64,000 nt of DNA, taken from assembly GCF_001421705.1 (NCBI RefSeq), contig NZ_LMKO01000023.1:106638-170637 (forward strand), in the 5' to 3' direction. The translations under genes were made by a program, and so were the position numbers. The notes below the pieces were generated by a model that did not search any database, was not told the DNA's origin, and saw only the letters and a program-made list of their open reading frames with translations. Positions 55,698-64,000 of the stretch are shown one piece after another. Positions within the stretch are counted from its first letter, which is position 1. The number at the start of each line of letters is the position of its first letter. Source of the DNA: Xylophilus sp. Leaf220 (GTDB lineage Bacteria > Pseudomonadota > Gammaproteobacteria > Burkholderiales > Burkholderiaceae_C).

Positions 55698-56004
55698 CAT
55701 TTGCGTCCGGCCGATACCCGACCGTTCATGCAGAAACCCCGCAGCAGGACGGATGGCGGCTGCGGAGCCGCATAGACTTCGCGCGCTCCCGCACCCGCCG
55801 CCGGATCGCGCGCACGGCTTTCCGCCCTCCGGATCGAGCGCCGCGAGCCGCGCAGACGGCATGCGGACGATGCGAACCGACACGCCCGATGCCCTCCCAG
55901 AAGACCCCCCGTCCCCTCCCGCCCTCCCCGTCCGCGTTCTGCGCGGCGGCCGCACCGGCGCCCCATCGCCCGGCCGACTCGCCGTCTTCGGCGATGACCG
56001 CGCC
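55698..56004. other. GC-rich intergenic stretch, no gene recognised
   Basis: About 300 bases before the hsp70-like gene. Open frames here are proline/arginine-rich by-products of GC content. No promoter could be assigned. Confidence 0.4.
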
Positions 56005-57728
56005 ATGATGTCGGCATCGACCTCGGCACCACCCATTCGCTGGTCGGCGTCTGGCGCGACGGCGTGGAGCTCATCCCCAACGCGCTGGGCGAGGTGCTGA
56101 CCCCGTCGGTGGTGAGCCTCGACGACTCTGGCACCATCGTCGTCGGCGCGGCGGCCCGGGAGCGGCTGGGCAGCCATCCCGACAGGACCGTCGCCGCCTT
56201 CAAGCGCTACATGGGCACGCCGCGGCGCCTGGCGCTGGGCACGCAGACCTTCCGCGCGGAAGAGCTGGCCTCCTTCGTCATCCGCGCGCTGCGGGCCGAC
56301 GCCGAGGCGTGGCTGGGCGAGCCGGTGACCGAGGCGGTGGTGACCGTGCCGGCGTACTTCAGCGATGCGCAGCGGCGCGCCACCCGGCTGGCCGGCGAAC
56401 TCGCGGGGCTGAAGGTGGAGCGTGTGCTCAACGAGCCGACCGCCGCCGCGCTCGCCTACGGCCTCTCGGCCGGCTCGGTGGGCCAGGACGGCTCGGTGCT
56501 GGTGTTCGACCTGGGCGGCGGCACCTTCGACGTGTCGGTGCTCGACATCCACGGCGGCATCGTCGAGGTGCGGGCCAGCGCCGGCGACAACTTCCTGGGC
56601 GGCGAGGATTTCGACGACGCGCTGGTGGCCTGGTTCGTCGCGCAGACCGGGCTGCCCGCGCCCGGCGCGCTCGACGCCGGGCCGCAGGGACTGCTGCTGG
56701 CCGCCTGGCTGCGCCGTGCGGCCGAGGCGGCGCGGCGCCGACTCAGCACCCACGACAGCGCGACCATGGCGGTGCAGTTGCCCGACGGCACCCGGGCCGA
56801 GGCGCTGCTGACGGCCGAGGCCTTCGCCGCGCTGGCCGAGCCGCTGCTGGAACGCCTGCGCCGCCCGATCGCCCGGGCCCTGGCCGACAGCCGCATCCGG
56901 CCCGCCGAACTGGCGCAGGTGGTGCTGGCCGGCGGCGCCACCCGGATGCCGCTGGTGCGCAAGGAGGCCGCGCGCCTCTTCGGCCGGCTGCCGCTGCACG
57001 GCATCGACCCCGACGAGGTGGTGGCCCGCGGCGCCGCGGTGCAGGCCGGCCTGAAGATGCGGGCCGCCGCGCTGCAGGACGTGGTGCTGACCGACGTGGC
57101 GCCCTACACCCTCGGCATCTCGGTGATGGAGCCGGGCGGTGGCAGCAGCGATGGCGACACCGGCCGCATGCTGCCGGTGATCGAGCGCAACACCGTCGTG
57201 CCGGCCAGCCGCCTGCGCAGCGTGGTGCCGGCGCAGGATTTCCAGCGGCAGGTGCAGGTGCGCATCTACCAGGGCGAATCGCGGCTGGTGCGCGACAACA
57301 TCGCGCTCGGCAGCTTTTCGCTGGCGCTGGTGCCGCGCCGCATGCAGGACCAGTCCATTGCGGTGCGCTTCACCTACGACATCGACGGCATCCTGGAGGT
57401 GAGCGCATCCTCCGAAGCCGACGGCACCAGCCGACGCATCGTCATCCGCCACGGCGCCGACGCGCCCGAGGTGCACGACACCGCGGAGCGCCGGGCGGTG
57501 CTGTCGGCCCTGCAACTGCATCCGCGCGACGGCGCGGCGCACCGCCTGCTGCTGGCGCGTGCCGAGCGGCTCTACGAGGAACTGCTGGGCGCGGGCCGCG
57601 AAACCCTGGGCCAGGCCATCGACCGCTTCGATGCCGCCCTGCACGCGCAAGACCCCGAAGGCGTGCACGACGCCGCGCGCGCGCTGGCCACCGTGCTGCA
57701 GCGCATCGAACCAGGACACCCCACGTGA
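56005..57728 (+). CDS. hscC: HscC-type Hsp70 chaperone with displaced start (apparent one-base deletion)
   Basis: About 570 residues, like E. coli HscC (556), and shorter than DnaK. The ATPase phosphate loops [44 protein letters not shown] and [11 protein letters not shown] are clear; a reduced substrate domain and helical tail follow. The first loop (from 56013) is in the same frame as the rest, but the only nearby ATGs (56005, 56008) are one base out of frame, and the in-frame codons before it run back to a TGA at 55995 without a start. ATGATGTCGGC looks like ATGAT(N)GTCGGC with one base lost. A GTG at 56064 would remove the first loop. So this is a sequence error, a pseudogene or a recoded start. 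Followed by a J-like and a DUF1266 gene, as in E. coli. Confidence 0.85.
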
Positions 57729-58981
57729 CCGACGCCCCCACCGCCCACGACTGGACCACCCTCGGCATCGTCCCGACCGTCGACCTCGACGCGGTGCGGC
57801 GCGGCTACCGCGAGCGGCTGCGCAGCACCGGCCCCGAGCGCGACCCCGAAGGCTTCCAGGCGCTGCGGCAGGCCTACGAGCGGCTGCTGGCGCATCTGGA
57901 GCATGCCCAGGCCGGTGCGCCGGCCGACGGTGGCACGGCGTGGGCGGAAGACGCGGCCGATGCGGCACGCGCCTTCGTCGACCGGCTGGGTGCCCTGCGC
58001 GCCACCGGCGACGGAGACGCGGCGCGGGCCTGGGCCGCGCAGGCGCTGGGCCGCCATCTGCCCGGCTCGGCCGCGCTGGACGCGATCGAGGACCTGCTGC
58101 TCGACGAGGTGGCGCTCGACACGCGCCTGTCGCCGCCGCTGTTCCGGATGCTGGCGGCGCGCTTCGACTGGCACGACATCCAGGGCCGTGCGGCGCGGAT
58201 GGATGCCGAGCGGCACGCCGCGGTGCTCGACCGCATCGCGGCCGAAGAATGGATGCAGGGCCTGCACGACGCGGCGGCATCCGGCGACCGGGCCGTGCGC
58301 GTGGCCGCGCTGCTGGTCGCGCCGCCCGGGCGCGCCGCGGCGCTGCTGTCGGCCGCGCCGCTCGATGCCGACGAACGCCAGCAGGTGCGCCGCCAGTTCG
58401 AGGCCTTGCTGGCCCACGCCTATTTCGTGCTGACCCGTTTCGACGGCGCCACGCTGGCGCTGCTGCGCGAGGCCGTCGAAGGACCGCCGCTGGTGGCCGA
58501 CGCGCCGCCGGCCCCGGCGCCTGGCCCGGCGGGCGGCCCCGCGATCGGCATGTCGCTGTCGCCGCGCCGCCGGCTGCTGGTGCGGGCGGTGGCGGTGGTG
58601 GCCGCCGTCGGGGCGGTGGCCGGGCAGCTGTGGTGGAAGCAGTCGCGCCCCGAGGCCGCGCGCGGCACCGACACCTCGCTGGCGGAAGAGGTCGCCACGC
58701 CGCTGCTGAAGGACCCGCGCACGCCGTGGCTCGCGCTGCGCGAAGAGCCGGCCGGCCTGTACGTCGACTGGGCGCCGGTGATGCGCCTGCGCCGCGCGGT
58801 GGCCGAACTGCGCATCGGCGCCAACGTGGAGGAACCTGCGACCGCGATGCCGCTGCCGGCGCTCGATGCACCGATCGGCTTCGTCGCCCCGCGCGACATC
58901 CTGTTCCTGACGATGCGCGTCCGTTACCAGGACGGCACCTGGTCCGAAGTGCGCCGGTATCCGGTCTGGGAGGGCCGCTGA
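57725..58981 (+). CDS. J-domain-like co-chaperone partner of HscC (DjlB/DjlC type), HPD missing
   Basis: 418 residues. The N-terminal 50 residues look like the DjlB/DjlC J-domain: WTTLGIVPTVDLDAVRRGYR and DPEGFQALRQAYERLL. Where the HPD tripeptide belongs the sequence reads STGPERDP, so stimulation of Hsp70 ATPase is uncertain. A helical region (about 70-255) is followed by one membrane helix (about 283-303) and a C-terminal beta-rich domain ending RYPVWEGR. GTG 57725 overlaps the hscC stop as GTGA. Confidence 0.82.
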   Translation: MTDAPTAHDWTTLGIVPTVDLDAVRRGYRERLRSTGPERDPEGFQALRQAYERLLAHLEHAQAGAPADGGTAWAEDAADAARAFVDRLGALRATGDGDAARAWAAQALGRHLPGSAALDAIEDLLLDEVALDTRLSPPLFRMLAARFDWHDIQGRAARMDAERHAAVLDRIAAEEWMQGLHDAAASGDRAVRVAALLVAPPGRAAALLSAAPLDADERQQVRRQFEALLAHAYFVLTRFDGATLALLREAVEGPPLVADAPPAPAPGPAGGPAIGMSLSPRRRLLVRAVAVVAAVGAVAGQLWWKQSRPEAARGTDTSLAEEVATPLLKDPRTPWLALREEPAGLYVDWAPVMRLRRAVAELRIGANVEEPATAMPLPALDAPIGFVAPRDILFLTMRVRYQDGTWSEVRRYPVWEGR

Positions 58982-58982
58982 C

Positions 58983-59738
58983 ATGGACGGTATCGAATGG
59001 CGGCATGCGGCGGTGCCGCTGCCGGTGGGCGAGCGTGCATGGGCCTACGCCCTGGGTGCGCCCTACCACGCGGCCCACGGCCTGTGCGTGGACGGCGTGG
59101 TGCACGGCGACCCGCTCGGCGAGTTCCAGCAGCCGATGCTGGCGCGCGACTGGGGCATCCGCGGCCGCGAGGAGCTGATCGTCCAGATGAACCACCTGGG
59201 CAGCGAGGGCCACCGGCTGCGCCACGGCCGCACCCTGCGCCATTTCGCGATGCTGTGGCGGCCCGCCGTCGCGGCGCTGCGCGAGGAGTTCCGCAGCACG
59301 GTGCGCGAAGGCGGGGAGGCCGCCGAAGACGCGGCGGCGCAGCTCTGGCGGCTCGATGCGGTGCAGGCCGACCGCGACGCGATCCGCAGCACCAGCCTGC
59401 TGGCCTTCGACACCGCGCGCGGCGTGATGCTGGCCCGCGCCGGCCTGATGCTCGGCTGGCTGGATGAGGACGAAGCCTGGGCCTACATGACCGCCGCGGC
59501 GCGCGAGGCGCGGCGTACCTATGCCTCCTGGGACGCCTACGGCGCCGGCTTCGTGCTGGCGCGCAACGTCTGGGCCGGCACGGCGACGCAGGACCTGTTC
59601 GACGAGGTGGTCGCCGCGCTGCGCACCGCGGCCGACAGCCCGTGGCGCCGCCTGCCGTGGGACCTGCCGGGGCTGGCCGACCTGCCCCCGCCCCGCCCCG
59701 CCGGGCCGGGCGAACTGGTCTGGACGCTGGAGCGATGA
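58983..59738 (+). CDS. DUF1266 protein
   Basis: 251 residues. DUF1266 features: WAYALGAPYHAAHG at the N-terminus, LLAFDTARGVMLARAGLMLGWLDEDEAWAYM, and WDAYGAGFVLARNVWAG. YbeU and YbeR of E. coli, also DUF1266, stand beside hscC and djlB/C, so this trio is a conserved neighbourhood. Begins two bases after the preceding stop. Function unknown. Confidence 0.9.
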   Translation: MDGIEWRHAAVPLPVGERAWAYALGAPYHAAHGLCVDGVVHGDPLGEFQQPMLARDWGIRGREELIVQMNHLGSEGHRLRHGRTLRHFAMLWRPAVAALREEFRSTVREGGEAAEDAAAQLWRLDAVQADRDAIRSTSLLAFDTARGVMLARAGLMLGWLDEDEAWAYMTAAAREARRTYASWDAYGAGFVLARNVWAGTATQDLFDEVVAALRTAADSPWRRLPWDLPGLADLPPPRPAGPGELVWTLER

Positions 59739-59810
59739 GGCCCCCGGCCACCCGGCCCCGCACCTGAACGCCAGGCCGCAGCCGGGGCGCCGGCCGGTCC
59801 TCGCGGCCTC

Positions 59811-60521
59811 TCAGGCGTCTGCCCGCCAGGCCCGCAGCGCGGACAGGTCCAGCACCCGCACGCCGCCGTATTCGATGCGGATCAGGCCCGCGCCCTGCAG
59901 CGTCGCCAGCGCCTCGTTCACCCGCTGGCGCGACAGGCCGACCAGGTAGGCCAGCTCCTGCTGCGTGATGCGCAGCATGTCGCCGACGCCCGCATACAGC
60001 ACCGGGTTGAAGAGCGCGGCCAGGCTGCGGGCCACCCGGGCGTCGGGGCTGGTCAGGCGGTCGGTCTCCAGCGCGGCGATGAACTGGCCGAGCCGCTCGT
60101 TGAGCTGGTTCATCACGAAGCGGTTGAAGCCGATGGAATGGTCCAGCAGCCAGTGGAAGTCGTCGGCCGGCAGGCCGGCCACCACGCTGCGGCGCAGGGC
60201 CTGGATGTTGTAGCGGTAGGGCTCGCGCTTGAGCACCGTGCCCTCGCCGAACCAGCCGCCGGGCGGCAGGCCGGCGAAGGTCACGGTGCCGCCGTCGTGG
60301 CGGTCGTTGCCCATCTTGAGCAGGCCCTCGACCACGCCGAACCAGTAGGTGACCGGCCGGCCGATGCGGCAGATCAGGTCGCCGGGCTCGGCGTCGGAGA
60401 TCACCAGCGCGTCGACCGCGCGGCGCTGCAGCGGCGCGTCGACCGCGCGCAGCCAGGGGATGCCGCGCAGGTCGTCGTCGGTGGGCGCACGGCGGCGGGC
60501 GAGCAGCGGGTTGTCGGACAT
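59811..60521 (-). CDS. Crp/Fnr family transcription regulator
   Basis: 236 residues. Cyclic-nucleotide-binding-like barrel (about 20-140, ending PPGGWFGEGTVLKREPYRYNIQALRRS), dimer helix (about 145-165) and a winged helix (about 185-230) with ITQQELAYLVGLSRQRVNEAL. No FNR-type cysteine cluster. In the recognition helix SRQRVNEAL, Gln takes the place of the Glu found in CRP (SRETVGRIL), so the DNA target should differ from TGTGA. Divergent from the acyl-CoA ligase gene with a CRP-like palindrome between them. ATG 60521. Confidence 0.92.
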   Translation of the reverse strand: MSDNPLLARRRAPTDDDLRGIPWLRAVDAPLQRRAVDALVISDAEPGDLICRIGRPVTYWFGVVEGLLKMGNDRHDGGTVTFAGLPPGGWFGEGTVLKREPYRYNIQALRRSVVAGLPADDFHWLLDHSIGFNRFVMNQLNERLGQFIAALETDRLTSPDARVARSLAALFNPVLYAGVGDMLRITQQELAYLVGLSRQRVNEALATLQGAGLIRIEYGGVRVLDLSALRAWRADA

Positions 60522-60591
60522 GCGTACAGCATCCGGCAAACGGCGGCGGACGCGGCTGCGGGAAAGTCCGGGGAAGGGAGAACCCGCGAAA

Positions 60592-60607
60592 TGTCGGCCG
60601 AACGACA
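60592..60607. promoter_or_regulatory. CRP-like palindrome, candidate operator
   Basis: TGTCG-N6-CGACA, perfect 5-bp arms with the same spacing as CRP sites (TGTGA-N6-TCACA), midway between a Crp/Fnr gene and the ligase-livG operon that it faces. Confidence 0.5.
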
Positions 60608-60706
60608 ACCGGGCGTCAAAGCCGTGCCTACAGTGGCCCCCTACGAGCACCGCCCGCCGATCCGGCGAAGGCGGCGCCGACACAACGAGACAAGAAGAGG
60701 TCAGGC

Positions 60707-62653
60707 ATGCAGAGCACCTTTCCCCGCCTGCTGCTCCAGCACGCCGATGCGCGCCCCGACGCGGCCGCATTGCGCGAGAAGGAGTACGGCATCTGGCAGA
60801 CGCACACCTGGCGTGGCCTGGCCGCGCTGGTCGAGCGCATCGCGGCCGGCCTGCAGGCGGCGGGGCTGGTGCGCGGCGAGCACCTGGTGGCGATCGGCGC
60901 CAACCGCCCGCGGCTCTACGCCACGATGCTGGCCGCGCAGTCGCTGGGCGCCATCCCGGTGCCGCTCTACCAGGACGCGGTGGCCGCCGAATGCGTGTTC
61001 CCGCTGGTCAATGCCGAGGTGCGCTTCTGCGTGGTCGAGGACCAGGAGCAGCTCGACAAGCTGCTGGAAATCCGCGAAGACTGTCCCCTGCTCGCCCGCA
61101 TCTGGTACGACGATCCGCGCGGCCTGCGCCGCTACGACGAGCCGGGCGTGGCCTCGCTCGACACCCTGGTGGCCGACGGCGCCACCGCCGTCGCCGCGCA
61201 GCCCGGCTGGTTCCGCGCCCAGGTGGAGTCGACGAGCGCCGACGACGTGGCCGCGATGTTCTTCACCTCCGGCACCACCGGCAAGCCCAAGGGCGTGGTG
61301 CACACCCACGCCAGCCTGCTCGACCGCGCCACCGCCGGCGCCGAGTTCGACCGGCTGACCGAACGCGAGGAAGTGCTGGCCTACCTGCCGCCCGCCTGGA
61401 TCGGCCAGAACATCTTCAGCTACGCGCAGTGGCTCTCCTGCGGCTACGTGGTGAACTGCCCCGAGGACGCGAGCACGGTGATGATCGACCTGAAGGAGGT
61501 GGGCCCCACCTACTACTTCGCGCCGCCGCGGGTCTTCGAGGGGCTACTCACCAGCGTGATGATCCGGATGGAGGACGCGGGCGCGGTCAAGCGCGGCCTG
61601 TTCCACCACTTCATGGCGCTGGCCCGCCGCGTCGGCCCGGCCCTGCGCGACCGCCAGCCGGTCGGCGCCTGGGACCGGCTGCACTACGCGCTCGGCGACC
61701 TGCTGGTCTACGGCCCGCTGCGCAACACGCTGGGCTTCTCGCGGGTGCGGGTGGCCTACACCGCCGGCGAGGCCATCGGGCCCGACCTGTTCAGCTTCTA
61801 CCGCTCGATCGGCATCAACCTCAAGCAGCTCTACGGCTCCACCGAGACCGCCGTCTTCGTCTGCCTGCAGCCCGACGACCAGGCGCGCGCCGACACCGTG
61901 GGCGTGCCGATCCGCGGCGTCGAGATCAAGGTGGCCGACAACGGCGAGATCCTGGTGAAGTCGGCCGGCCTGCTGCGCGCCTACTACAAGAACCCCGAGG
62001 CGACGGCCGAGGTGCTGACCGCCGACGGCTGGTACCGCACCAGCGACGCCGGCTTCCTGGACGCGGGCGGCCACCTGAAGATCATCGACCGGGTGAAGGA
62101 CGTGGGGCGCCTGGCCGGCGGCGCCTTCGACGGCGCGATGTTCGCGCCCAAGTACGTCGAGAACAAGCTTAAGTTCTTCCCGCACATCAAGGAAGTGGTG
62201 GCCTACGGCGACGGCCGCGACCGGGTCTGCGTGATGCTCAACATCGACTTCGACGCGGTCGGCAACTGGGCCGAGCGGCGCAACCTGCCCTACGCCGGCT
62301 ACACCGACCTGGCCGGCAAGCCCGAGGTCTATGCGCTGATGCAGGAATGCGTGGAAAAGGTCAATGCCGACCTGGCCGCCGACGCTCTGCTCGCCGGCAG
62401 CCAGGTGAGCCGTTTCCTGGTGCTGCACAAGGAGCTGGATGCCGACGACGGCGAGCTCACCCGCACCAACAAGGTCCGCCGCGGCTTCATCGCCGAGAAG
62501 TACGCGCCGCTGGTCGACGCGTTGTACGCCGGCCGCACGGTGCAGTTCATCGAGACGCAGGTGAAGTTCGAGGACGGCCGCACCGGCAGCGTCAGCGCCA
62601 CCCTGCAGATTTCCGATGCGAAGACCTTCGCACCGGTGAAGGCCGCCGCATGA
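60707..62653 (+). CDS. AMP-binding long-chain acyl-CoA ligase
   Basis: 648 residues. Activates a carboxylic acid with ATP and CoA. Adenylate-forming motifs: FFTSGTTGKPKGVVHTH, LYGSTETAVF, DGWYRTSDAGFLD and the hinge/lysine region RGFIAEKYAPLV. The protein belongs to the ligase group that is linked with branched-chain-amino-acid-type ABC genes in Burkholderiales, probably for uptake and activation of aromatic or fatty acids. AGAAGAGG precedes ATG 60707. Overlaps livG by ATGA. Confidence 0.93.
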   Translation: MQSTFPRLLLQHADARPDAAALREKEYGIWQTHTWRGLAALVERIAAGLQAAGLVRGEHLVAIGANRPRLYATMLAAQSLGAIPVPLYQDAVAAECVFPLVNAEVRFCVVEDQEQLDKLLEIREDCPLLARIWYDDPRGLRRYDEPGVASLDTLVADGATAVAAQPGWFRAQVESTSADDVAAMFFTSGTTGKPKGVVHTHASLLDRATAGAEFDRLTEREEVLAYLPPAWIGQNIFSYAQWLSCGYVVNCPEDASTVMIDLKEVGPTYYFAPPRVFEGLLTSVMIRMEDAGAVKRGLFHHFMALARRVGPALRDRQPVGAWDRLHYALGDLLVYGPLRNTLGFSRVRVAYTAGEAIGPDLFSFYRSIGINLKQLYGSTETAVFVCLQPDDQARADTVGVPIRGVEIKVADNGEILVKSAGLLRAYYKNPEATAEVLTADGWYRTSDAGFLDAGGHLKIIDRVKDVGRLAGGAFDGAMFAPKYVENKLKFFPHIKEVVAYGDGRDRVCVMLNIDFDAVGNWAERRNLPYAGYTDLAGKPEVYALMQECVEKVNADLAADALLAGSQVSRFLVLHKELDADDGELTRTNKVRRGFIAEKYAPLVDALYAGRTVQFIETQVKFEDGRTGSVSATLQISDAKTFAPVKAAA

Positions 62654-63543
62654 CGACCACCACGACCACCGCGACGACCCCTTTCCAGTCCCTGGCCGCC
62701 GGCCCCGCCGCGCCCGACCGCCCGCCCCCCCACGGCACGCCGGCCCATGCTGACGATACCGGTGCCCGCGCCCCGGGCGAGGTGATCCTGGAGGTAAAGA
62801 ACATCTCGCTGGCCTTCGGCGGGGTGAAGGCCCTGACCGACATCAGCTTCGACGTCCGCGAGCACGAGATCCGCTCGATCATCGGCCCCAACGGCGCGGG
62901 CAAGAGCTCGATGCTCAACTGCATCAACGGCGTGTACCAGCCCCAGCAGGGCGCGATCACCTTCCGCGGCAAGACCTTTCGGCACATGAACAGCCGGCAG
63001 GTGGCCGAGATGGGCGTGGCCCGCACCTTCCAGAACCTGGCGCTGTTCAAGGGCATGAGCGTGATCGACAACATCATGACCGGCCGCAACCTGCGCATGC
63101 AGAGCAACCTGCTGCTGCAGGCCCTGCGCATCGGCCCGGCGGTGGCCGAAGAGATCCGGCACCGCGCGTTCGTCGAGCACATCGTCGATTTCCTGGAGAT
63201 CCAGGCCCACCGCAAATCGCCGGTCGGCCAGCTGCCCTACGGCCTGCAGAAGCGGGTGGACCTGGGCCGCGCGCTGGCGATGGAGCCGCAGGTGCTGCTG
63301 CTCGACGAGCCGATGGCCGGCATGAACGTGGAGGAGAAGCAGGACATGTGCCGCTTCATCCTGGACGTGAACGAGGAGTTCGGCACGACGATCGTGCTGA
63401 TCGAGCACGACATGGGCGTGGTGATGGACATCTCCGACCGGGTGGTGGTGCTGGACTACGGCAAGAAGATCGGGGACGGGACGCCGGCAGAGGTGCGGGC
63501 GAATCCCGATGTGGTGCGGGCGTATCTGGGAGGCGAGCGGTGA
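62650..63543 (+). CDS. livG: LivG-type ABC transporter ATP-binding protein
   Basis: 297 residues. Walker A GPNGAGKSS, Q-loop FQNLALFKGM, signature LPYGLQKRVDLGRAL, Walker B VLLLDEPMAG and H-loop LIEHDMG are in order; the BCA_ABC C-terminal segment ends VVRAYLGGER. The first 45 residues (Thr-rich MTTTTTT, then Pro-rich) are an extension before VILEVKNISLAF. Usually followed by permease genes; here 450 bases of repeats follow. Confidence 0.95.
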   Translation: MTTTTTTATTPFQSLAAGPAAPDRPPPHGTPAHADDTGARAPGEVILEVKNISLAFGGVKALTDISFDVREHEIRSIIGPNGAGKSSMLNCINGVYQPQQGAITFRGKTFRHMNSRQVAEMGVARTFQNLALFKGMSVIDNIMTGRNLRMQSNLLLQALRIGPAVAEEIRHRAFVEHIVDFLEIQAHRKSPVGQLPYGLQKRVDLGRALAMEPQVLLLDEPMAGMNVEEKQDMCRFILDVNEEFGTTIVLIEHDMGVVMDISDRVVVLDYGKKIGDGTPAEVRANPDVVRAYLGGER

Positions 63544-63572
63544 GGGGTTCGGTCGTCCGCTGCGCTGCCTTA

Positions 63573-63607
63573 CTCCCTCTCCCCCTGGGAGAGGGTGGGG
63601 GTGAGGG
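63573..63607 (+). repeat. CCCTCTCCC...GGGAGAGGG intergenic repeat, with a decayed second copy at 63666-63704
   Basis: CCCTCTCCC/GGGAGAGGG form a 9-bp hairpin with loop CCT, then TGGGGGTGAGGG. A worn copy (CCTCTGCACCCGGGGGAG..., GAGGTGAGGG) lies about 90 bases on. This is a REP-like family widespread in GC-rich proteobacteria. Confidence 0.7.
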
Positions 63608-63743
63608 CCGCGCCCGGCATGCGTGCCGTGATCGACAAGCACCCCAACAACGCGACTCTTCTGTCTTGCTGCCTCTGCACCCGGGGGAGCGGGCTGAGGT
63701 GAGGGTTGGCCGACCGGTACTTGCAACGCCCACTCGACCAGTT

Positions 63744-63807
63744 GCTACTAAATCCATAGCTAGAAGCCGGCCCTACACGCCGGCTACAGGCACATTTCAT
63801 TCAAAAC
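63744..63807 (+). repeat. Intergenic repeat family A, copy 8
   Basis: GCTACTAAATCCATAGC, AGCCGGC...GCCGGC, TACAGGCACATTTCATTCAAAAC. Placed about 200 bases downstream of livG. Confidence 0.85.
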
Positions 63808-64000
63808 CCGGCGAAACTCTTTCTCCCGCCCCCGCCCCCAGGCGTCACTGCCGCGCAGCCGGCAGCAGCCGACGGACCCCGCTCCCCCGCCCCTCGGGAT
63901 GCGCCGAGGAGCGCAGCGGCAGGCGGAAAAAGGGCCGCGCATGTCTGAGCGCAGCGAGTTTGCGCGGACCCCGCCTGACGCGAGCACCGCAGGTTGCCCG
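63808..64000. other. Non-coding tail with short direct repeat
   Basis: GAGCGCAGCG occurs twice (about 63911 and 63945) in otherwise gene-free, GC-rich sequence up to the window end. No promoter or gene start is convincing. Confidence 0.35.

Noticed and set aside
56064..57728. GTG 56064 as the true hscC start
   Set aside because: It would delete the first phosphate-binding loop that is encoded intact just upstream in the same frame.
63784..63987. Minus-strand open frame of 67 codons at the window end
   Set aside because: It covers a family A repeat and has no RBS or recognisable protein features.

Overview
The window is GC-rich, almost fully coding DNA with short operons and frequent ATGA/GTGA/TGATG gene overlaps. 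Gene content (purB, yaeQ, a DUF3717-DUF1289 protein, a TerC gene behind a manganese riboswitch, long-chain-acyl-CoA ligase next to livG) and two dispersed intergenic repeat families that I associate with Comamonadaceae point to a betaproteobacterium of the order Burkholderiales, probably Comamonadaceae. I cannot fix the genus. I saw no rRNA, tRNA, CRISPR array, transposase or phage integrase.

Layout. 1-22.9 kb is ordinary core genome: the C-terminal part of a TonB-dependent receptor, a degenerate HD-GYP protein, a ferritin-like diiron protein, glutathione peroxidase, GST, purB, yaeQ, two small metal/Fe-S-type proteins, a yybP-ykoY riboswitch with its TerC gene, a holin-like membrane protein, a BepA-like M48 protease, moaC, ruvB and ruvA (split by a secreted trypsin-like lipoprotein with three DUF5648 repeats), htpG, a ModA-like binding protein, a GGDEF protein and an RluF-like pseudouridine synthase.

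23.0-41.1 kb is one minus-strand cluster of 16 tightly packed genes for an MSHA-like type IV pilus. It holds an MshE ATPase, MshG platform, MshL secretin, MshM AAA protein, MshN TPR protein, MshI/J/K-like inner-membrane parts and seven prepilins. Three prepilins are paralogous long major-type pilins (two at the 5' end of the operon, one at the 3' end). Four belong to a second family with an RLPCP motif and conserved cysteines. Three of those four carry an Ala-rich hydrophobic segment that is abnormal for a pilin, and one is 763 residues with a long predicted coiled coil. No prepilin peptidase or retraction ATPase is encoded here. Directly upstream, on the same strand, is a 1106-residue SARP-type regulator (winged helix, cyclase-like region, STAND ATPase, helical repeats). 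The gap between it and the first pilin contains two identical heptamers with an 11-bp period, the nearer one exactly 8 bp from a -10-like hexamer, which is the classical SARP promoter geometry. This regulator-promoter-pilus unit is the most interesting thing in the window.

44.7-53.2 kb is a complete kdp locus (small upstream ORF, kdpF, A, B, C, D, E) for high-affinity potassium uptake and its sensor-regulator pair. 53.4-55.6 kb holds glutaminase and a membrane protein. 56.0-59.7 kb is an HscC-type Hsp70, a J-like protein without HPD and a DUF1266 protein; the hsp70 start is displaced by an apparent one-base frameshift. 59.8-63.5 kb has a Crp/Fnr regulator divergent from an acyl-CoA ligase and livG pair, with a CRP-like palindrome between them. 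The last 450 bp is repeat-rich and non-coding.

Two repeat families mark gene ends. Family A (8 copies; GCTAT...ATAGC arm, in most copies followed by a GCCGGC...GCCGGC arm) lies mostly downstream of stop codons. Family B (4 sites) starts 0-3 bases after plus-strand stop codons.
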